Positions 28,081-38,187 of a DNA stretch of 64,000 nucleotides are shown piece after piece (the first letter of the stretch is position 1; each line of letters opens with the position of its first letter). The notes below the pieces were generated by a model. That model ran no database searches and was not told the DNA's origin. It worked only from the letters and a program-made list of their open reading frames with translations. The translations under genes were made by a program, and so were the position numbers. The DNA is from Thalassotalea sp. PP2-459 (lineage in GTDB: Bacteria; Pseudomonadota; Gammaproteobacteria; Enterobacterales; Alteromonadaceae): positions 62,001 to 126,000 of the forward strand of contig NZ_MKQD01000019.1 of NCBI RefSeq assembly GCF_001913705.1, written 5' to 3'.

Positions 28081-28977
28081 TTAGATAGTGATCTCGCGAG
28101 TTTTAGCCACAAGTTCGCGCTGCCAATTTTCGATAGCCCAACTGATAATCGTTTTAACATCAGCAGTTTGAAGTAATGCTGGTGGTTGTTGTCCTAAAAA
28201 TGATAAGGCATTTATTAAGCTGGATTCAGGATCATTGCGGTCAATGGCCGGTGCTTTATTTTGCTTACTTAATTTATAGCCCAATTCAGTGACGGCTAAA
28301 GGTATATGGCCATACTGCGGGGTTGCTTCATCCAATATTTTAAAAAAACTTAATTGTCTGGCGGTTGGCTCGAGTAAGTCACAGCCCCGGATCACGTGAG
28401 TGATTTCTTGCTCAATATCGTCTGCGACAACAGCTAGTTGATAAGCGTATAGTCCATCCCGTCTTTTGATAATAAAATCTTCTGCAGCCAGTGAGGTATT
28501 ACAAGATACTCTACCTTGGAAAATATCATCATAATGGGCAATTTTAGGCTGGTTTTTTACGCGGATCGCACTTTGTGGTTCGGTTAGGTTTAAGTGTCGG
28601 CAATGCCCTTGGTATATGCCTCCGATAGATTTGATTTGAGCACGAGTACATTGACAATGATAAGCAAGAGAGTGTTGCTTTAACGATGAAATTATCTGGT
28701 TATACCGCGAATACTGCTGGCTTTGAAACATTACGTCTTCATCCCACTGAAGACCAAAGGCTAGCAAGGTTTCTAAAATTATATCACTAGCACCTGCCTG
28801 CTCTCTTGGCGGATCAATATCTTCCATGCGTACGAGCCATTGACCTTGATGGTGTTTAGCGTCAAGGAAACTTGCTAATGCTGTGATAAGTGAGCCGTAG
28901 TGTAGCAGGCCAGAAGGAGATGGTGCAAAGCGACCTCGATATTGCTTAGATCGCTTTGTTGTGTTTTCGTTATTCAT
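28081..28977 (-). CDS. gluQ: glutamyl-Q tRNA(Asp) synthetase
   Basis: Truncated glutamyl-tRNA synthetase that attaches glutamate to queuosine in tRNA(Asp). The 298 residues include RGRFAPSPSGLLHYGSL (HIGH-type motif HYGS), WLVRMEDIDPPRE, a zinc site with CQC near residue 108 and GHC about 15 residues later, and KLSKQNKAP in the KMSKS position. No anticodon-binding domain is present, as expected. It starts 12 bases after dksA, the usual gammaproteobacterial pairing. Confidence 0.96.
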   Translation of the reverse strand: MNNENTTKRSKQYRGRFAPSPSGLLHYGSLITALASFLDAKHHQGQWLVRMEDIDPPREQAGASDIILETLLAFGLQWDEDVMFQSQQYSRYNQIISSLKQHSLAYHCQCTRAQIKSIGGIYQGHCRHLNLTEPQSAIRVKNQPKIAHYDDIFQGRVSCNTSLAAEDFIIKRRDGLYAYQLAVVADDIEQEITHVIRGCDLLEPTARQLSFFKILDEATPQYGHIPLAVTELGYKLSKQNKAPAIDRNDPESSLINALSFLGQQPPALLQTADVKTIISWAIENWQRELVAKTREITI

Positions 28978-28989
28978 CTTTACAGATGA

Positions 28990-29430
28990 TTAACCGGCAA
29001 GTTGTCGCTCTTTGATTTCCGCTAATGTTTTACATTCAATACAAAGATCAGCGGTAGGTCGAGCCTCTAATCGGCGGATACCGATTTCAATGCCACAACT
29101 TTTACAAAAACCAAAATCGTCTTCTTCAATTAATTGCAAAGTCTTTTCAATCTTTTTAATTAATTTACGTTCACGATCTCTAGTACGTAATTCTAAGCTA
29201 AACTCTTCTTCTTGCGCTGCACGATCCACAGGGTCAGGAAAATTTGCCGCTTCATCTTTCATATGAGTTACGGTGCGATCGACTTCTTCACGAAGTTGGG
29301 TACGCCATGCTTCTAGGATCTTTTTAAAGTGTTCCAATTGCTCAGCGCTCATGTATTCTTCATTAGGTTTTTCTACATACGGCTCTACGCCTGCTAACGC
29401 TAAAATACCTAAAGCTTTACTGTTTGGCAT
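28990..29430 (-). CDS. dksA: RNA polymerase-binding transcription factor DksA
   Basis: Binds the secondary channel of RNA polymerase and works with ppGpp in the stringent response. The start at 29430 (MPNSKALG) has AGGAGA upstream and gives 146 residues, close to the E. coli 151. The coiled-coil tip keeps [11 protein letters not shown] with its essential Asp residues. The zinc finger is complete: CKSC and CIEC, 17 residues apart. An in-frame ATG at 29466 lacks a ribosome-binding site. Confidence 0.98.
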   Translation of the reverse strand: MPNSKALGILALAGVEPYVEKPNEEYMSAEQLEHFKKILEAWRTQLREEVDRTVTHMKDEAANFPDPVDRAAQEEEFSLELRTRDRERKLIKKIEKTLQLIEEDDFGFCKSCGIEIGIRRLEARPTADLCIECKTLAEIKERQLAG

Positions 29431-29769
29431 GCTAATTCTCCTAATGCTAACTAGTTCAAATAACAATTAAAGAATGCTAATTTGACTGCATGTGCCAATT
29501 TTTAAAATAGACCTGAAATATCAGAACTATATTGTGTTACGTTAGACAAAATTCAAGAACAATCATTAAAAATATTTTTTTTAGTGGAATATCAAAATGT
29601 TACAAGTATAATTTATAACGAATGAATCCTGTTTTATCGCAAGCCCACTTTTTTAGCAAGATTTAGCTGCTCTCGTCAATCTTTTGTTGATAATAGTTGT
29701 AACAAATTAGCTGTTTTTTTGTTGTATTTTCATTTAACCCTTCAAAAGGGGATATCACTTTTTGCAGTG
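29431..29769. other. dksA upstream region, no gene seen
   Basis: AT-rich spacer between dksA and the end of sfsA, both on the minus strand. It should hold the dksA promoter. I cannot point to convincing -35 and -10 boxes, and I see no RNA gene or repeat. Confidence 0.4.
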
Positions 29770-30486
29770 TTAATCGATAAAACTGACAGATATGGGCGTT
29801 GTTAATTGAATTTCGACTTCCTGTTCCCTAACAGAAAATTCTGCTTTATATGCGAGAATTTCAACTCCTTTTTCTTTTGCTTGGCGGAGTAAGCCAGCAT
29901 AAATGGGATCTATATGCGCTGCTGCTTTGACATTATTAATAGCGGAATGTAGCACCGCGAACAATAACACGGCACGTTTACCTTGTTCTACAATGTCCAT
30001 TAATTCACGCAAATGCTTTTGTCCTCGTAGGGTTTTAGCATCAGGAAAATAACCTTGTTCATCCTCAAATAACGTGACACTTTTCACTTCGATATACGTT
30101 TCAGTTCCATTTTCATCGAGAAGATAAAAATCAGCTTTACTGTTTTCGTTACCATATTTAACTTCCCGCTTTAATGCTGAAAAATGTTCGAATTCATTAA
30201 TTATTCCATTGTTTAATGCTTCTTCTACCAACTGATTTGCGCGAATGGTATTGACGCAGATGGTGTGTTGTTGCTCGGTGATACTAAGCTCCCAGCTATA
30301 GGGATATTTTCTTTTTTTATTCTCTGAAACACTGTAAAGCACCTTGTTTCCAGAAGTCGCACAACCGGTCATTGCACCTGTATTTGCACAGTGGATAGTA
30401 GTTCTATTGCCGTTATCAAGGATGACATCAGCCAGAAATCGCTTATATCGCTTTTCAAGGGTTGCTCGAGAAAGTGTTAGCTTCAT
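29770..30486 (-). CDS. sfsA: SfsA family protein (sugar fermentation stimulation)
   Basis: A 238-residue member of the SfsA family, once described as a maltose-gene activator and now thought to be a nucleic-acid-binding or nuclease-like protein. The N-terminal OB-like part has [11 protein letters not shown] and [11 protein letters not shown]. The C-terminal part has [19 protein letters not shown], a nuclease-like E-x-K motif, and [16 protein letters not shown]. The start at 30486 gives the normal length; an ATG at 30519 would add 11 residues. It neighbours dksA, as in E. coli. Confidence 0.94.
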   Translation of the reverse strand: MKLTLSRATLEKRYKRFLADVILDNGNRTTIHCANTGAMTGCATSGNKVLYSVSENKKRKYPYSWELSITEQQHTICVNTIRANQLVEEALNNGIINEFEHFSALKREVKYGNENSKADFYLLDENGTETYIEVKSVTLFEDEQGYFPDAKTLRGQKHLRELMDIVEQGKRAVLLFAVLHSAINNVKAAAHIDPIYAGLLRQAKEKGVEILAYKAEFSVREQEVEIQLTTPISVSFID

Positions 30487-30608
30487 AGTAAAGACGATTT
30501 TGTAAAATAAAGTGTGCATAATAGTACAATATTTATTGAACTAAGTGTGAGCACCTTGTTTGTTTGGTGTAAACTAACACAATGAATTTCAAGAAATAAG
30601 GTGTTCCC

Positions 30609-31907
30609 GTGAAGCAAGGTGTTCTAGTACATTTAATTAACGACAATAAAGCAACAGATTGGCAACAGAATAAAACCATTCAACATATTAATGGTGAGGT
30701 GTTTCTATACTTTCCTGAGTTTGATAACTATAGTGAAAGAAATATCCAAAAAGCCGCTCGAAAATTAGAAAGCATGGGGCTTGAGCAGGTAGCTCTAACT
30801 GGAGGTAACTGGCAAGAAAGTTATCAATGGGCCTTTGCGCAAGGTTTTAGCTCGATCAATAAAAGTAATAATATCCACTTCACTGGCGAACCAGAATTAA
30901 TTAATAAACTGTCAAATAAATTAATGACTTATGCTTGGGCTAAGCGCTTAACCAATCAAACAGCAGCAGAACAATCGCCAGAAATATTAGTATCAAGTGT
31001 TTTTGATTACGTTAAAACATTGTCGCCTGAATTTGTTAGTATGAATGTGATCAAAGGCGAAGCATTAAATGAAAATGGCTGGGTTGGCGTGTATAACGTA
31101 GGTAAAGCTAGCCAACATGCACCTTGTTTAGCTGAAATCGATTTTAACCCTACCGGTAATTCAGCCGCTCCAGTAGATGTGTGTTTGGTCGGTAAAGGCA
31201 TTACATTTGATACTGGCGGCTACAGCATTAAATCAAATGAAGGCATGTTTAACATGAAGTGTGACATGGGCGGTGTCGCAGTTGTGGCAGCTGCATTGGC
31301 TTATGCAATACAACAAGGGCTAACCAAGCGGGTAAAATTGATTTTGTGCTGCGCTGAAAATATGATCAGCGGTAGTGCGTATAAAGTCAGTGATATTTTA
31401 ACCTATAAAAATGGTGTTACTTGTGAAATTGCCAATACAGATGCAGAAGGACGCCTTGTGTTAGCGGATGGTTTATTACTGGCTAGTGAATCTTCACCCA
31501 AAATGATTATCGATGCTGCAACGTTAACGGGGGCTGCTATGTTAGCAACAGGGGGGGATTATACAGCGTTAATGTCGTTAGATAGTGTCGCTTCTGAACG
31601 GGCATTAGTTGCAGCGAAAGCAGAAGGTGAGCCTTTGTGGCCATTACCTTTAGCGCCATGGCATCAAGAAAAGTGTCCTTCAGCCTTTGCTGATACCGCA
31701 AATAGCCGTACTCAAAAAGGGGGCGGTATGGGAGGAGCAAGTAATGCAGCTGGCTTCTTATCAAGGTTTGTGCCGAATGACGGAAAAGGTTGGCTGCACT
31801 TTGATTTAGCTGCTGCTTATAACGGAAGCGCAAATAGTCTGTGGGCTGCAGGCGCTACAGGTATGTCTATCGCGACGATAGCAAACTTGCTGTTAAATAA
31901 TAAATAG
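30609..31907 (+). CDS. pepB: aminopeptidase PepB (family M17)
   Basis: Cytosolic leucyl-aminopeptidase-type enzyme with two metal ions. The 432 residues match PepB in length and sequence rather than the longer PepA. The metal-binding signature NTDAEGRLVLADGL is intact, with VCLVGKGITFDTGGYSIK (Lys and Asp ligands) before it and the C-terminal GWLHFDLAAAY. The start is GTG at 30609, with AAGGTG upstream. The protein recycles short peptides and fits the peptide-using physiology suggested by the DPP IV gene. Confidence 0.94.
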   Translation: MKQGVLVHLINDNKATDWQQNKTIQHINGEVFLYFPEFDNYSERNIQKAARKLESMGLEQVALTGGNWQESYQWAFAQGFSSINKSNNIHFTGEPELINKLSNKLMTYAWAKRLTNQTAAEQSPEILVSSVFDYVKTLSPEFVSMNVIKGEALNENGWVGVYNVGKASQHAPCLAEIDFNPTGNSAAPVDVCLVGKGITFDTGGYSIKSNEGMFNMKCDMGGVAVVAAALAYAIQQGLTKRVKLILCCAENMISGSAYKVSDILTYKNGVTCEIANTDAEGRLVLADGLLLASESSPKMIIDAATLTGAAMLATGGDYTALMSLDSVASERALVAAKAEGEPLWPLPLAPWHQEKCPSAFADTANSRTQKGGGMGGASNAAGFLSRFVPNDGKGWLHFDLAAAYNGSANSLWAAGATGMSIATIANLLLNNK

Positions 31908-31939
31908 CACTCGTAGTAGTAGCTCTTTGCAAAGAGTAG

Positions 31940-32353
31940 TTACATGGCTTGTGACTGCTCTTTTACAAATTCTACCAGCCACTGTTTTGCGTTAAAGGTA
32001 TCAGTAAATACATGAAAAGTAAGATTGCACGACTGGTATACTCGCCTAAGCTGCATTTGCTGAATATCAGCGGTATTACTATCAACAATAACACTAGCGT
32101 TTGCTATCATACCTCGCTGCATTCGATAACGAGTGACATCAACGAGTATCTTTTCCGCTTCTGGAGTAAAGATACTGTTACCATAAAAGGTAATTAATAA
32201 CCCCCAAGGTTTTCCTTGATATTGCTCGCAAGCGATATGCATATCTTTTACGTAAGCATTTGCGGTGACTTCGTTGAACGGACCTCGTGCATCAACAATG
32301 AGTATGTTGTTTTCCTTTTCAATATTGTAATCACCATGGGCGGCTAAATTCAC
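31940..32353 (-). CDS. STAS/SpoIIAA-like small cytoplasmic protein
   Basis: A 137-residue protein with alternating strands and helices (NILIVDARGPFNEVTANAYV, PWGLLITFYGNSIFTPEAE, ASVIVDSNTADIQQMQL), a pattern that resembles STAS or SpoIIAA-like folds. No ligand or partner can be named. The start is taken as GTG at 32353, because AAGGAAG stands six bases before it. Longer in-frame starts up to 32464 give a hydrophobic but unconvincing extension. It converges on pepB with a 32-bp gap containing the palindrome CTCTTTGCAAAGAG. Confidence 0.65.
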   Translation of the reverse strand: MNLAAHGDYNIEKENNILIVDARGPFNEVTANAYVKDMHIACEQYQGKPWGLLITFYGNSIFTPEAEKILVDVTRYRMQRGMIANASVIVDSNTADIQQMQLRRVYQSCNLTFHVFTDTFNAKQWLVEFVKEQSQAM

Positions 32354-32580
32354 ATCATCTTCCTTGTTTTGTTGTCGGGTTAATATCAATAGCAAAAAAA
32401 ATATTGCTTGCCAAGTAAGCAGATTTCTCGAAAGATGCAAATTATTTAAACAACACGAAATCAACCCTTTATCATTTTCTTTATGCTTGGTTCACAGGAT
32501 GAAATTTGTTGTGTGGAAGAGGTATAAATGAGAAGAAAAGTATGATTTTGTCTACAGCCCCTAATGCAGGTTAGTCTACA

Positions 32581-32616
32581 AGAAAACGCGACTGTACTAG
32601 CATAGTCGCGTTTTCT
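32581..32616 (-). terminator. terminator after the choice-of-anchor-I gene
   Basis: AGAAAACGCGACT (32581-32593) pairs perfectly over 13 bp with AGTCGCGTTTTCT (32604-32616). It lies 22 bp after the stop of the minus-strand gene. Confidence 0.85.
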
Positions 32617-32638
32617 TGAGCTAAAAAGTCAACAGACT

Positions 32639-34441
32639 CTATTGAACAGCGAGTTGCCATACACTGACAGAGCCTGAAATTTCATGACCAACCACTAGCA
32701 TCGCCTCTGCATTATCGGTAGCTGGAATAAATGTCATTCCTTCAGGAGCCAAATCGCCAGTAATATCAGCGTCTTCAATTAACCCCCGATTATAGAGGTA
32801 ATCTACGAATGTAACATTAAAGGGGTTGGTGATGTCGTAAATCATAATGCCTGACATACGTTCTAACCCAACAAATGCGAGTGTTCTTCCGTTAATATGA
32901 CCGATAGTAAGTGCTTCAGGTTCAGCACCTTTTGCGTCTGAACGTGTGTCACCTTCGTTAGTGTCTTCGTCATTATTAAAAGCTTCGCCGTGAACCGCAG
33001 ACGTGATGCGAACAATATCATCGCCAGAATCAAAGACGAGATTGCCATTCGCATCCCAAATTGAAAATGATCGAGCGCCATAAGTGTATAGTGCATCATA
33101 ATCGCCGTCATTATCGATATCACCTTTTTCAATTGAGACTTTCAGTCTACCTAAATCGTAATCATCATTGTTAATCGCACTAAAAGCGATGGGATCTAAA
33201 AGTAAATCTTCTACACGTGATTCATCAAGGTAAGCAAGACAACCGTCATCTTCGTCATAATCAATGCCACCTTCAGCTAAACAGGTTGTTTCAGATGCAG
33301 ATTCGAAAAAATATTCTCTACCGTCACCTTCATTGGCAGTCACAATAAAATTCACGTCTTTCCATGTGTAGGTAGCAATAGTATCTGGCTGATACATACC
33401 ATATAAATTTTTGTATTTTTTTAAGTTTATTCCATCATCTTTATCTGAAGCATCGATAACAAAATTTGACCAATCTTTAAATCCTAACCCTTTAATATCG
33501 ACTAAGGTATTGGTTTCTAAATTAACAATTGCAATACCGTTGTTTTCTTGAAGGGTAATGTATGCAAATTTAATGTCATCAGAAACGGCAATATATTCAG
33601 GCTCTAAATCCATTGCGACAGTTGTGTTGATTGTTTGTCCTTTAATTACTCTTCCGGAAGGGTTAGGAAACATCATTCCTTGAGCCATTAAATCTGACTT
33701 TTTATCGTTGTACTCGGTAAAAGTAATGTTTGTCGCAGTATCACTTATTACACCATTATTAATCGCAATAAGAGAGATACTACCTTCAGGATCAATGGTG
33801 TAGTCACTACTAGGTTCTCCTTCGTTCGCCACAATGAGTTTGCTGCTATCAGGCGTAAAAGTGACCATGTCGGGTAGAAAACCTACTTCAATGTTTTTCA
33901 TAAAAGTTGGTGTGGCTGCGGATATATCGTATAGAGCAATGTGACCCTTATCCCCAGTTTGACTGGCAGCTAAAGCAACAGCTAAAACATTTAGGTCGTT
34001 AGAGATACTAATACTATTTGCATCACCTGGGGTATGAACTGATAAATCAATTTGAGTGATAGTATTCATATTCGTATTTGTGATAACCCCTTCTGCATTA
34101 GTACTTAATGCTGCAGGGTCTGCATCAGACAACGAAAGAATATCAACTGTTGCGGTATTGCCAGAACTATTAATGGCATATATATGCTGTGATGACGCAT
34201 GATATTGTACAATTTCTGCAGCGCCTTCTGGCGATTCAGCACTCAGAACAGCACGTGCTACCAGTGTTGCGGAAAGAGAAAGGTTTCCACTTTCTCCATT
34301 TTGGCCGTCTTGTCCAGGTAAGCCTTGTTCACCCTGTGGACCTGCAGTTCCCGTTGTGCCGTCTTGACCATCGTCGCCGTTACAAGCAGCTAACAAGGTA
34401 AGTAAAATTGAGGCAATAGATAATTTCTTTAATGTTTTCAT
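32639..34441 (-). CDS. choice-of-anchor-I family lipoprotein with collagen-like linker
   Basis: A 600-residue exported protein. The lipobox LAAC puts the lipid on Cys20. Directly after it, Gly occurs at every third position from residue 22 to 52 (11 Gly-X-Y triplets, for example GPQGEQGLPGQDGQ), a collagen-like stalk. The rest is a beta-propeller-like domain of the choice-of-anchor-I family, with VTFTPDSSKLIVANEGEPSS, TANEGDGREYF, and GAEPEALTIGHINGRTLAFV. Some relatives are alkaline-phosphatase-like, but I see no catalytic motif I can name. The lipid and stalk suggest display at the cell surface or in the periplasm. Confidence 0.85.
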   Translation of the reverse strand: MKTLKKLSIASILLTLLAACNGDDGQDGTTGTAGPQGEQGLPGQDGQNGESGNLSLSATLVARAVLSAESPEGAAEIVQYHASSQHIYAINSSGNTATVDILSLSDADPAALSTNAEGVITNTNMNTITQIDLSVHTPGDANSISISNDLNVLAVALAASQTGDKGHIALYDISAATPTFMKNIEVGFLPDMVTFTPDSSKLIVANEGEPSSDYTIDPEGSISLIAINNGVISDTATNITFTEYNDKKSDLMAQGMMFPNPSGRVIKGQTINTTVAMDLEPEYIAVSDDIKFAYITLQENNGIAIVNLETNTLVDIKGLGFKDWSNFVIDASDKDDGINLKKYKNLYGMYQPDTIATYTWKDVNFIVTANEGDGREYFFESASETTCLAEGGIDYDEDDGCLAYLDESRVEDLLLDPIAFSAINNDDYDLGRLKVSIEKGDIDNDGDYDALYTYGARSFSIWDANGNLVFDSGDDIVRITSAVHGEAFNNDEDTNEGDTRSDAKGAEPEALTIGHINGRTLAFVGLERMSGIMIYDITNPFNVTFVDYLYNRGLIEDADITGDLAPEGMTFIPATDNAEAMLVVGHEISGSVSVWQLAVQ

Positions 34442-34648
34442 TGCGGTACTCGTTTTATGATGATAAATACCACTGTAATTAAGGTTTATGACAATTCTCT
34501 TGCATTTTCATGACGATAAAATGATTGAGTGTGTTTGGGTATCAATGTAAATCAACGTGCATGACGTGAGATTTTGCATGGCAAGCACATTTTTAGTTTC
34601 TACTCTGATATAATTTTGCCAACCATTTACAACCTCATTGACAGAAAA

Positions 34649-37150
34649 TTGCTACCAATAGACGAGTTTTTGCCCGAGCTTAATACAATGTTAAAAGCAC
34701 ATAAGCGAGTGGTCTTACAGGCAGAGCCTGGTGCAGGTAAATCTACTGCAGTACCGCTTTCATTATTAGCCTCAGATATGTTTGGCAGCAAAAAAATTAT
34801 CATGCTAGAGCCTCGCCGTGTTGCGGTTAAATCTATTGCACATTATTTAGCTGGAAAAATAGGTGAAAAAGTCGGGCAAACGATCGGTTATCATATCCGA
34901 AATGAACGAAAAGTGTCTAACAACACGCGTTTAGAAATTGTCACTGAAGGCGTATTAACACGAAAAATTCAGTCTAATCCAGAACTATCTGATGTTGGCT
35001 TGGTTATTTTTGATGAATTTCATGAGCGCTCTTTACATGCTGATTTGGCATTAATTTTATCACTAGAAGTTCAAGACGCTTACAACGAAACATTAAAACT
35101 GTTGGTGATGTCAGCAACGATTGATACTCAACAAGTTTCAAGCTACCTACATCATGCGCCAGTGATGTCATGCCCTGGTAGAAGTTTCCCTGTAGCTATT
35201 GAATATAATGGACAACGCAGCCGTTATCTCACCGAAACTGTATTATCTGTAGTAAAGCGTGAACTTGAAGATGAAAAGCAAGGGGATATTCTTGTATTTT
35301 TACCAGGACAAGCAGATATCAAACGATGCATAGCTGCAGCAGAACAAGTGCTGGAAACACCGGTAGATTTACTCCCTTTATACGGTGGCTTACCTCTTGC
35401 TCAGCAGTCGTTGGTATTAACAAGGAAAGACTCACATCAAAGAAGGGTTATTTTTGCTACCAATATTGCAGAAACTAGTTTAACAATCGAAGGTATCACT
35501 ACTGTGATAGATTCTGGGCTTGAGAAAGTATTAAGTTTTGATGTAAAAAGTGGCTTATCTAGGCTCGATACTATCAACATAGCAAAAGCTTCAGCGAGTC
35601 AAAGAGCTGGTAGAGCTGGCAGGCTAACTGCGGGTAAATGTATCCGGTTATGGTCTGAGAGTGAGCAGCAACGGTTAGCTGACTATCAACCAGAAGAAGT
35701 ATTAAACGCAGAACTCACAAGCTTTGTGCTTGAGCTGTCTGCTTGGGGTATCACGCAATATCAAGATGTAAATTGGTTATCTGAACCGGCGAAATATCAT
35801 TTTGATGTCGCGAGTGAGTTGAACCAATCGTTAGGTTTTGTCGATAGCGGCAATAAAATTACGGGGTTAGGGCAACAGGCATTATTGCTAGGTGTAGAGC
35901 CAAGACTTGCGAGTATGTTAATACGAGCCGATTCACCAGAAAAAACTGCCATAGCTTGTTTACTTGCTGCTCTTTTGTCTGAAAGAGATATTTTTATTTC
36001 GTCGCAAAGTGTAGATATTACAACGAGATTTCTTGTAGTGTCTGAATATTTACAGCAGCAGTTGATACCTACGGGAGTGAATCGTTCTGCTTTAGAGCAA
36101 GTAGCTAAACTTGCCAAAAACTTTGCGAATAAATTGTCAGTAGAGTTGGCACGCACATACATAGGTATTAATAGCTTTAGAGAATGTGCTGCACAACTAT
36201 TATTTTTTGCTTTTCCTGAACGGCTTGCGAAGGCGCGAGATAAACAAGGAGAACGATATTTATTGGCTAATGGTCGAGGAGTTTCGCTTAATGAAAGTGA
36301 TGCTTTGCGAGGTGAAACATGGTTGATCGTTTGTCACTGTGATGGAAAAAATAAAGACGGCAAAGTATTTTCAGCACTGCCGGTAATGCCATCACAGCTA
36401 CCAACAATTTTACAGAACAATTTACGAGAAGAGACACAATTCAGGCTCGATAACAAAAAAAATGCCATTCATAGCATTAGTAAAACTTACTATAAGGCAT
36501 TAACGATTGTAGAAGAAAATAATGGTGCTTTATCACAAGAACATTTTTCTACTTGCCTAAAAGATATTCTTCAACAAGAAGGGTTATGCTTTTTAAATTG
36601 GTCGTCACGGTGTCGGTCATGGCTGACAAGAGCTCAATGGTTAGGTCAACAATTAGATACCTTTCCTCAAATATCTGAACAACACTTACTTTCTACGATA
36701 GAAGATTGGCTTATTCCTTATCTGAATAATATTAATAGTTTAAAGGCCCTTAAACAGCTAGAAATATATCCACTGCTGATTGCTAACTTAGACTGGCAGC
36801 AACAGCAGTTTATGGATGAAAATGCGCCGATACATTATCAAACGCCTAGCAATAAACAGGTGTTAATTCGCTATGATGAATCGCAAGGACCAACCGTTGC
36901 AGTGATTTTACAAGAAATGTTTGGTCAGCTTGAAACACCTAAACTCGCAATGCGGCAAGTGCCGTTACGCTTTGAGTTGTTATCTCCAGCTCGTCGACCT
37001 ATACAAACCACGAGTGATTTGAGGCATTTTTGGCAATCTTCCTATTTCGATGTAGCTAAAGACATGCGTGGAAAGTACCCCAAACACCGATGGCCAGAAA
37101 AGCCCTTAGAAGAAAAACCAGGACGTTCTATTAAGCAAAAACCTGCTTAG
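34649..37150 (+). CDS. hrpB: ATP-dependent helicase HrpB
   Basis: DEAH-box helicase of the HrpB family, about 833 residues. The helicase core has Walker A EPGAGKST near residue 30, the DEFHER box, SAT, and QRAGRAGR. The HrpB-specific C-terminus has DMRGKYPKHRWPEKP. Its cellular role is poorly known. No in-frame ATG fits: the frame opens at TTG 34574, and TTG 34649 would begin directly at LLPIDEFLPEL, where HrpB proteins normally start. I use 34649, with low certainty. A stem ACCTGC/GCAGGT (37141-37155) overlaps the stop codon. Confidence 0.92.
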   Translation: MLPIDEFLPELNTMLKAHKRVVLQAEPGAGKSTAVPLSLLASDMFGSKKIIMLEPRRVAVKSIAHYLAGKIGEKVGQTIGYHIRNERKVSNNTRLEIVTEGVLTRKIQSNPELSDVGLVIFDEFHERSLHADLALILSLEVQDAYNETLKLLVMSATIDTQQVSSYLHHAPVMSCPGRSFPVAIEYNGQRSRYLTETVLSVVKRELEDEKQGDILVFLPGQADIKRCIAAAEQVLETPVDLLPLYGGLPLAQQSLVLTRKDSHQRRVIFATNIAETSLTIEGITTVIDSGLEKVLSFDVKSGLSRLDTINIAKASASQRAGRAGRLTAGKCIRLWSESEQQRLADYQPEEVLNAELTSFVLELSAWGITQYQDVNWLSEPAKYHFDVASELNQSLGFVDSGNKITGLGQQALLLGVEPRLASMLIRADSPEKTAIACLLAALLSERDIFISSQSVDITTRFLVVSEYLQQQLIPTGVNRSALEQVAKLAKNFANKLSVELARTYIGINSFRECAAQLLFFAFPERLAKARDKQGERYLLANGRGVSLNESDALRGETWLIVCHCDGKNKDGKVFSALPVMPSQLPTILQNNLREETQFRLDNKKNAIHSISKTYYKALTIVEENNGALSQEHFSTCLKDILQQEGLCFLNWSSRCRSWLTRAQWLGQQLDTFPQISEQHLLSTIEDWLIPYLNNINSLKALKQLEIYPLLIANLDWQQQQFMDENAPIHYQTPSNKQVLIRYDESQGPTVAVILQEMFGQLETPKLAMRQVPLRFELLSPARRPIQTTSDLRHFWQSSYFDVAKDMRGKYPKHRWPEKPLEEKPGRSIKQKPA

Positions 37151-37360
37151 CAGGTGTTGGATTTTTTAAGGGGGTTTTCGTGAATAATTAGAGTAATAAT
37201 TAAATTAACCAGACACCTCAATAAGGAAAATAATATAGCAAAAGCTCGTTTTGAGCGCTTTTTAGCAGGCCTCTGTTTGCTATTTTTTGACCATTTGTTA
37301 CTATTTAAATAATAAGAGTTCTAATTAATTTTTGAATCAGGAGCGAAATACATTAATGTT

Positions 37361-38179
37361 ATGAGTATAAAACCACTTAGTTTTGAAGAATTAGCAAAAG
37401 AAGAAAATATTGATTTTGTTTACGATCATGATGCAAATACCGTATTGATTGATGACCTTGGAACGATAGATTTATCAATTTTTGTTGAAATGGTAATGCG
37501 TTATTCGTATCAAATAAATGCAGCAAAAATCAGCATTAAGGTAAATGAATCCCAAGCGATTTATTTTTTTCAACATGGCTTTAAGGTTGAAGCCTCGATA
37601 ATGGCCTATTATGGTTTACAAGATGCTTTTTATGTTGTTTATTACCTTAACGATAAACACCATAAAAATCATCTCGAGAATATCCACGATAAAGTGCTTG
37701 AAAAGGCTTATATTAGTAAAAAAAATAAATTAACTGATTTTAGTTTTGATCGTGTCACGGTTGGTACAAATACGGTACGCACTAACGTAGAAAGCAAAGA
37801 TAAGTTAGTGTTTACGGGGCGTGAGCATTCAATTGCTGATCATGACACGCATCATAAATTTTTTGCCCAATCGAACGACAAAATTGTCGCAACCGCCACA
37901 GCAAGCTATGATGAATCACAGCAAGTGGTTGAGTTTTCTGATTTTATAGTAAGTGCTGAATTTGATGTTTGGCAGTTATTGATCAATTTAATCACAGAAA
38001 TGGAACAACACTTTAAAGCATTAAAGTGTACAACTGCCTTTACCATTGTACCAGCAAGCAGTCTTGCCATTAACGCAATATGTGTTGAACAAGGATTTGA
38101 GTTTGGTGGGCGATTAAAAAATGAATCATTGGTAGATGGTGAGTTAGATAGCCTAAATACTTGGTTTAAGCGATTATAG
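37361..38179 (+). CDS. AblB-like GNAT-fold protein with degenerate acetyl-CoA motif
   Basis: A 272-residue protein that resembles the putative beta-lysine N-acetyltransferase AblB. The middle has KISIKVNESQAIYFFQHGFK and EASIMAYYGLQDAFYVVYYL; the C-terminus has GFEFGGRLKNESLVDG and ends in NTWFKRL, like the AblB ending NVWYKKL. The GNAT pyrophosphate loop (R/Q-x-x-G-x-G/A), expected after DFIVSAEF, is missing; the sequence there is DVWQLLINLITEM. Catalysis with acetyl-CoA is therefore doubtful. No ablA partner is adjacent. It ends eight bases before glnD and is probably co-transcribed with it. Confidence 0.65.
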   Translation: MSIKPLSFEELAKEENIDFVYDHDANTVLIDDLGTIDLSIFVEMVMRYSYQINAAKISIKVNESQAIYFFQHGFKVEASIMAYYGLQDAFYVVYYLNDKHHKNHLENIHDKVLEKAYISKKNKLTDFSFDRVTVGTNTVRTNVESKDKLVFTGREHSIADHDTHHKFFAQSNDKIVATATASYDESQQVVEFSDFIVSAEFDVWQLLINLITEMEQHFKALKCTTAFTIVPASSLAINAICVEQGFEFGGRLKNESLVDGELDSLNTWFKRL

Positions 38180-38187
38180 AGAACACA

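Noticed and set aside
37141-37155. ACCTGC/GCAGGT hairpin over the hrpB stop codon as a terminator
   Set aside because: The stem is only six base pairs and the T-run begins about seven bases later, so it is weak; mentioned only in the hrpB entry.
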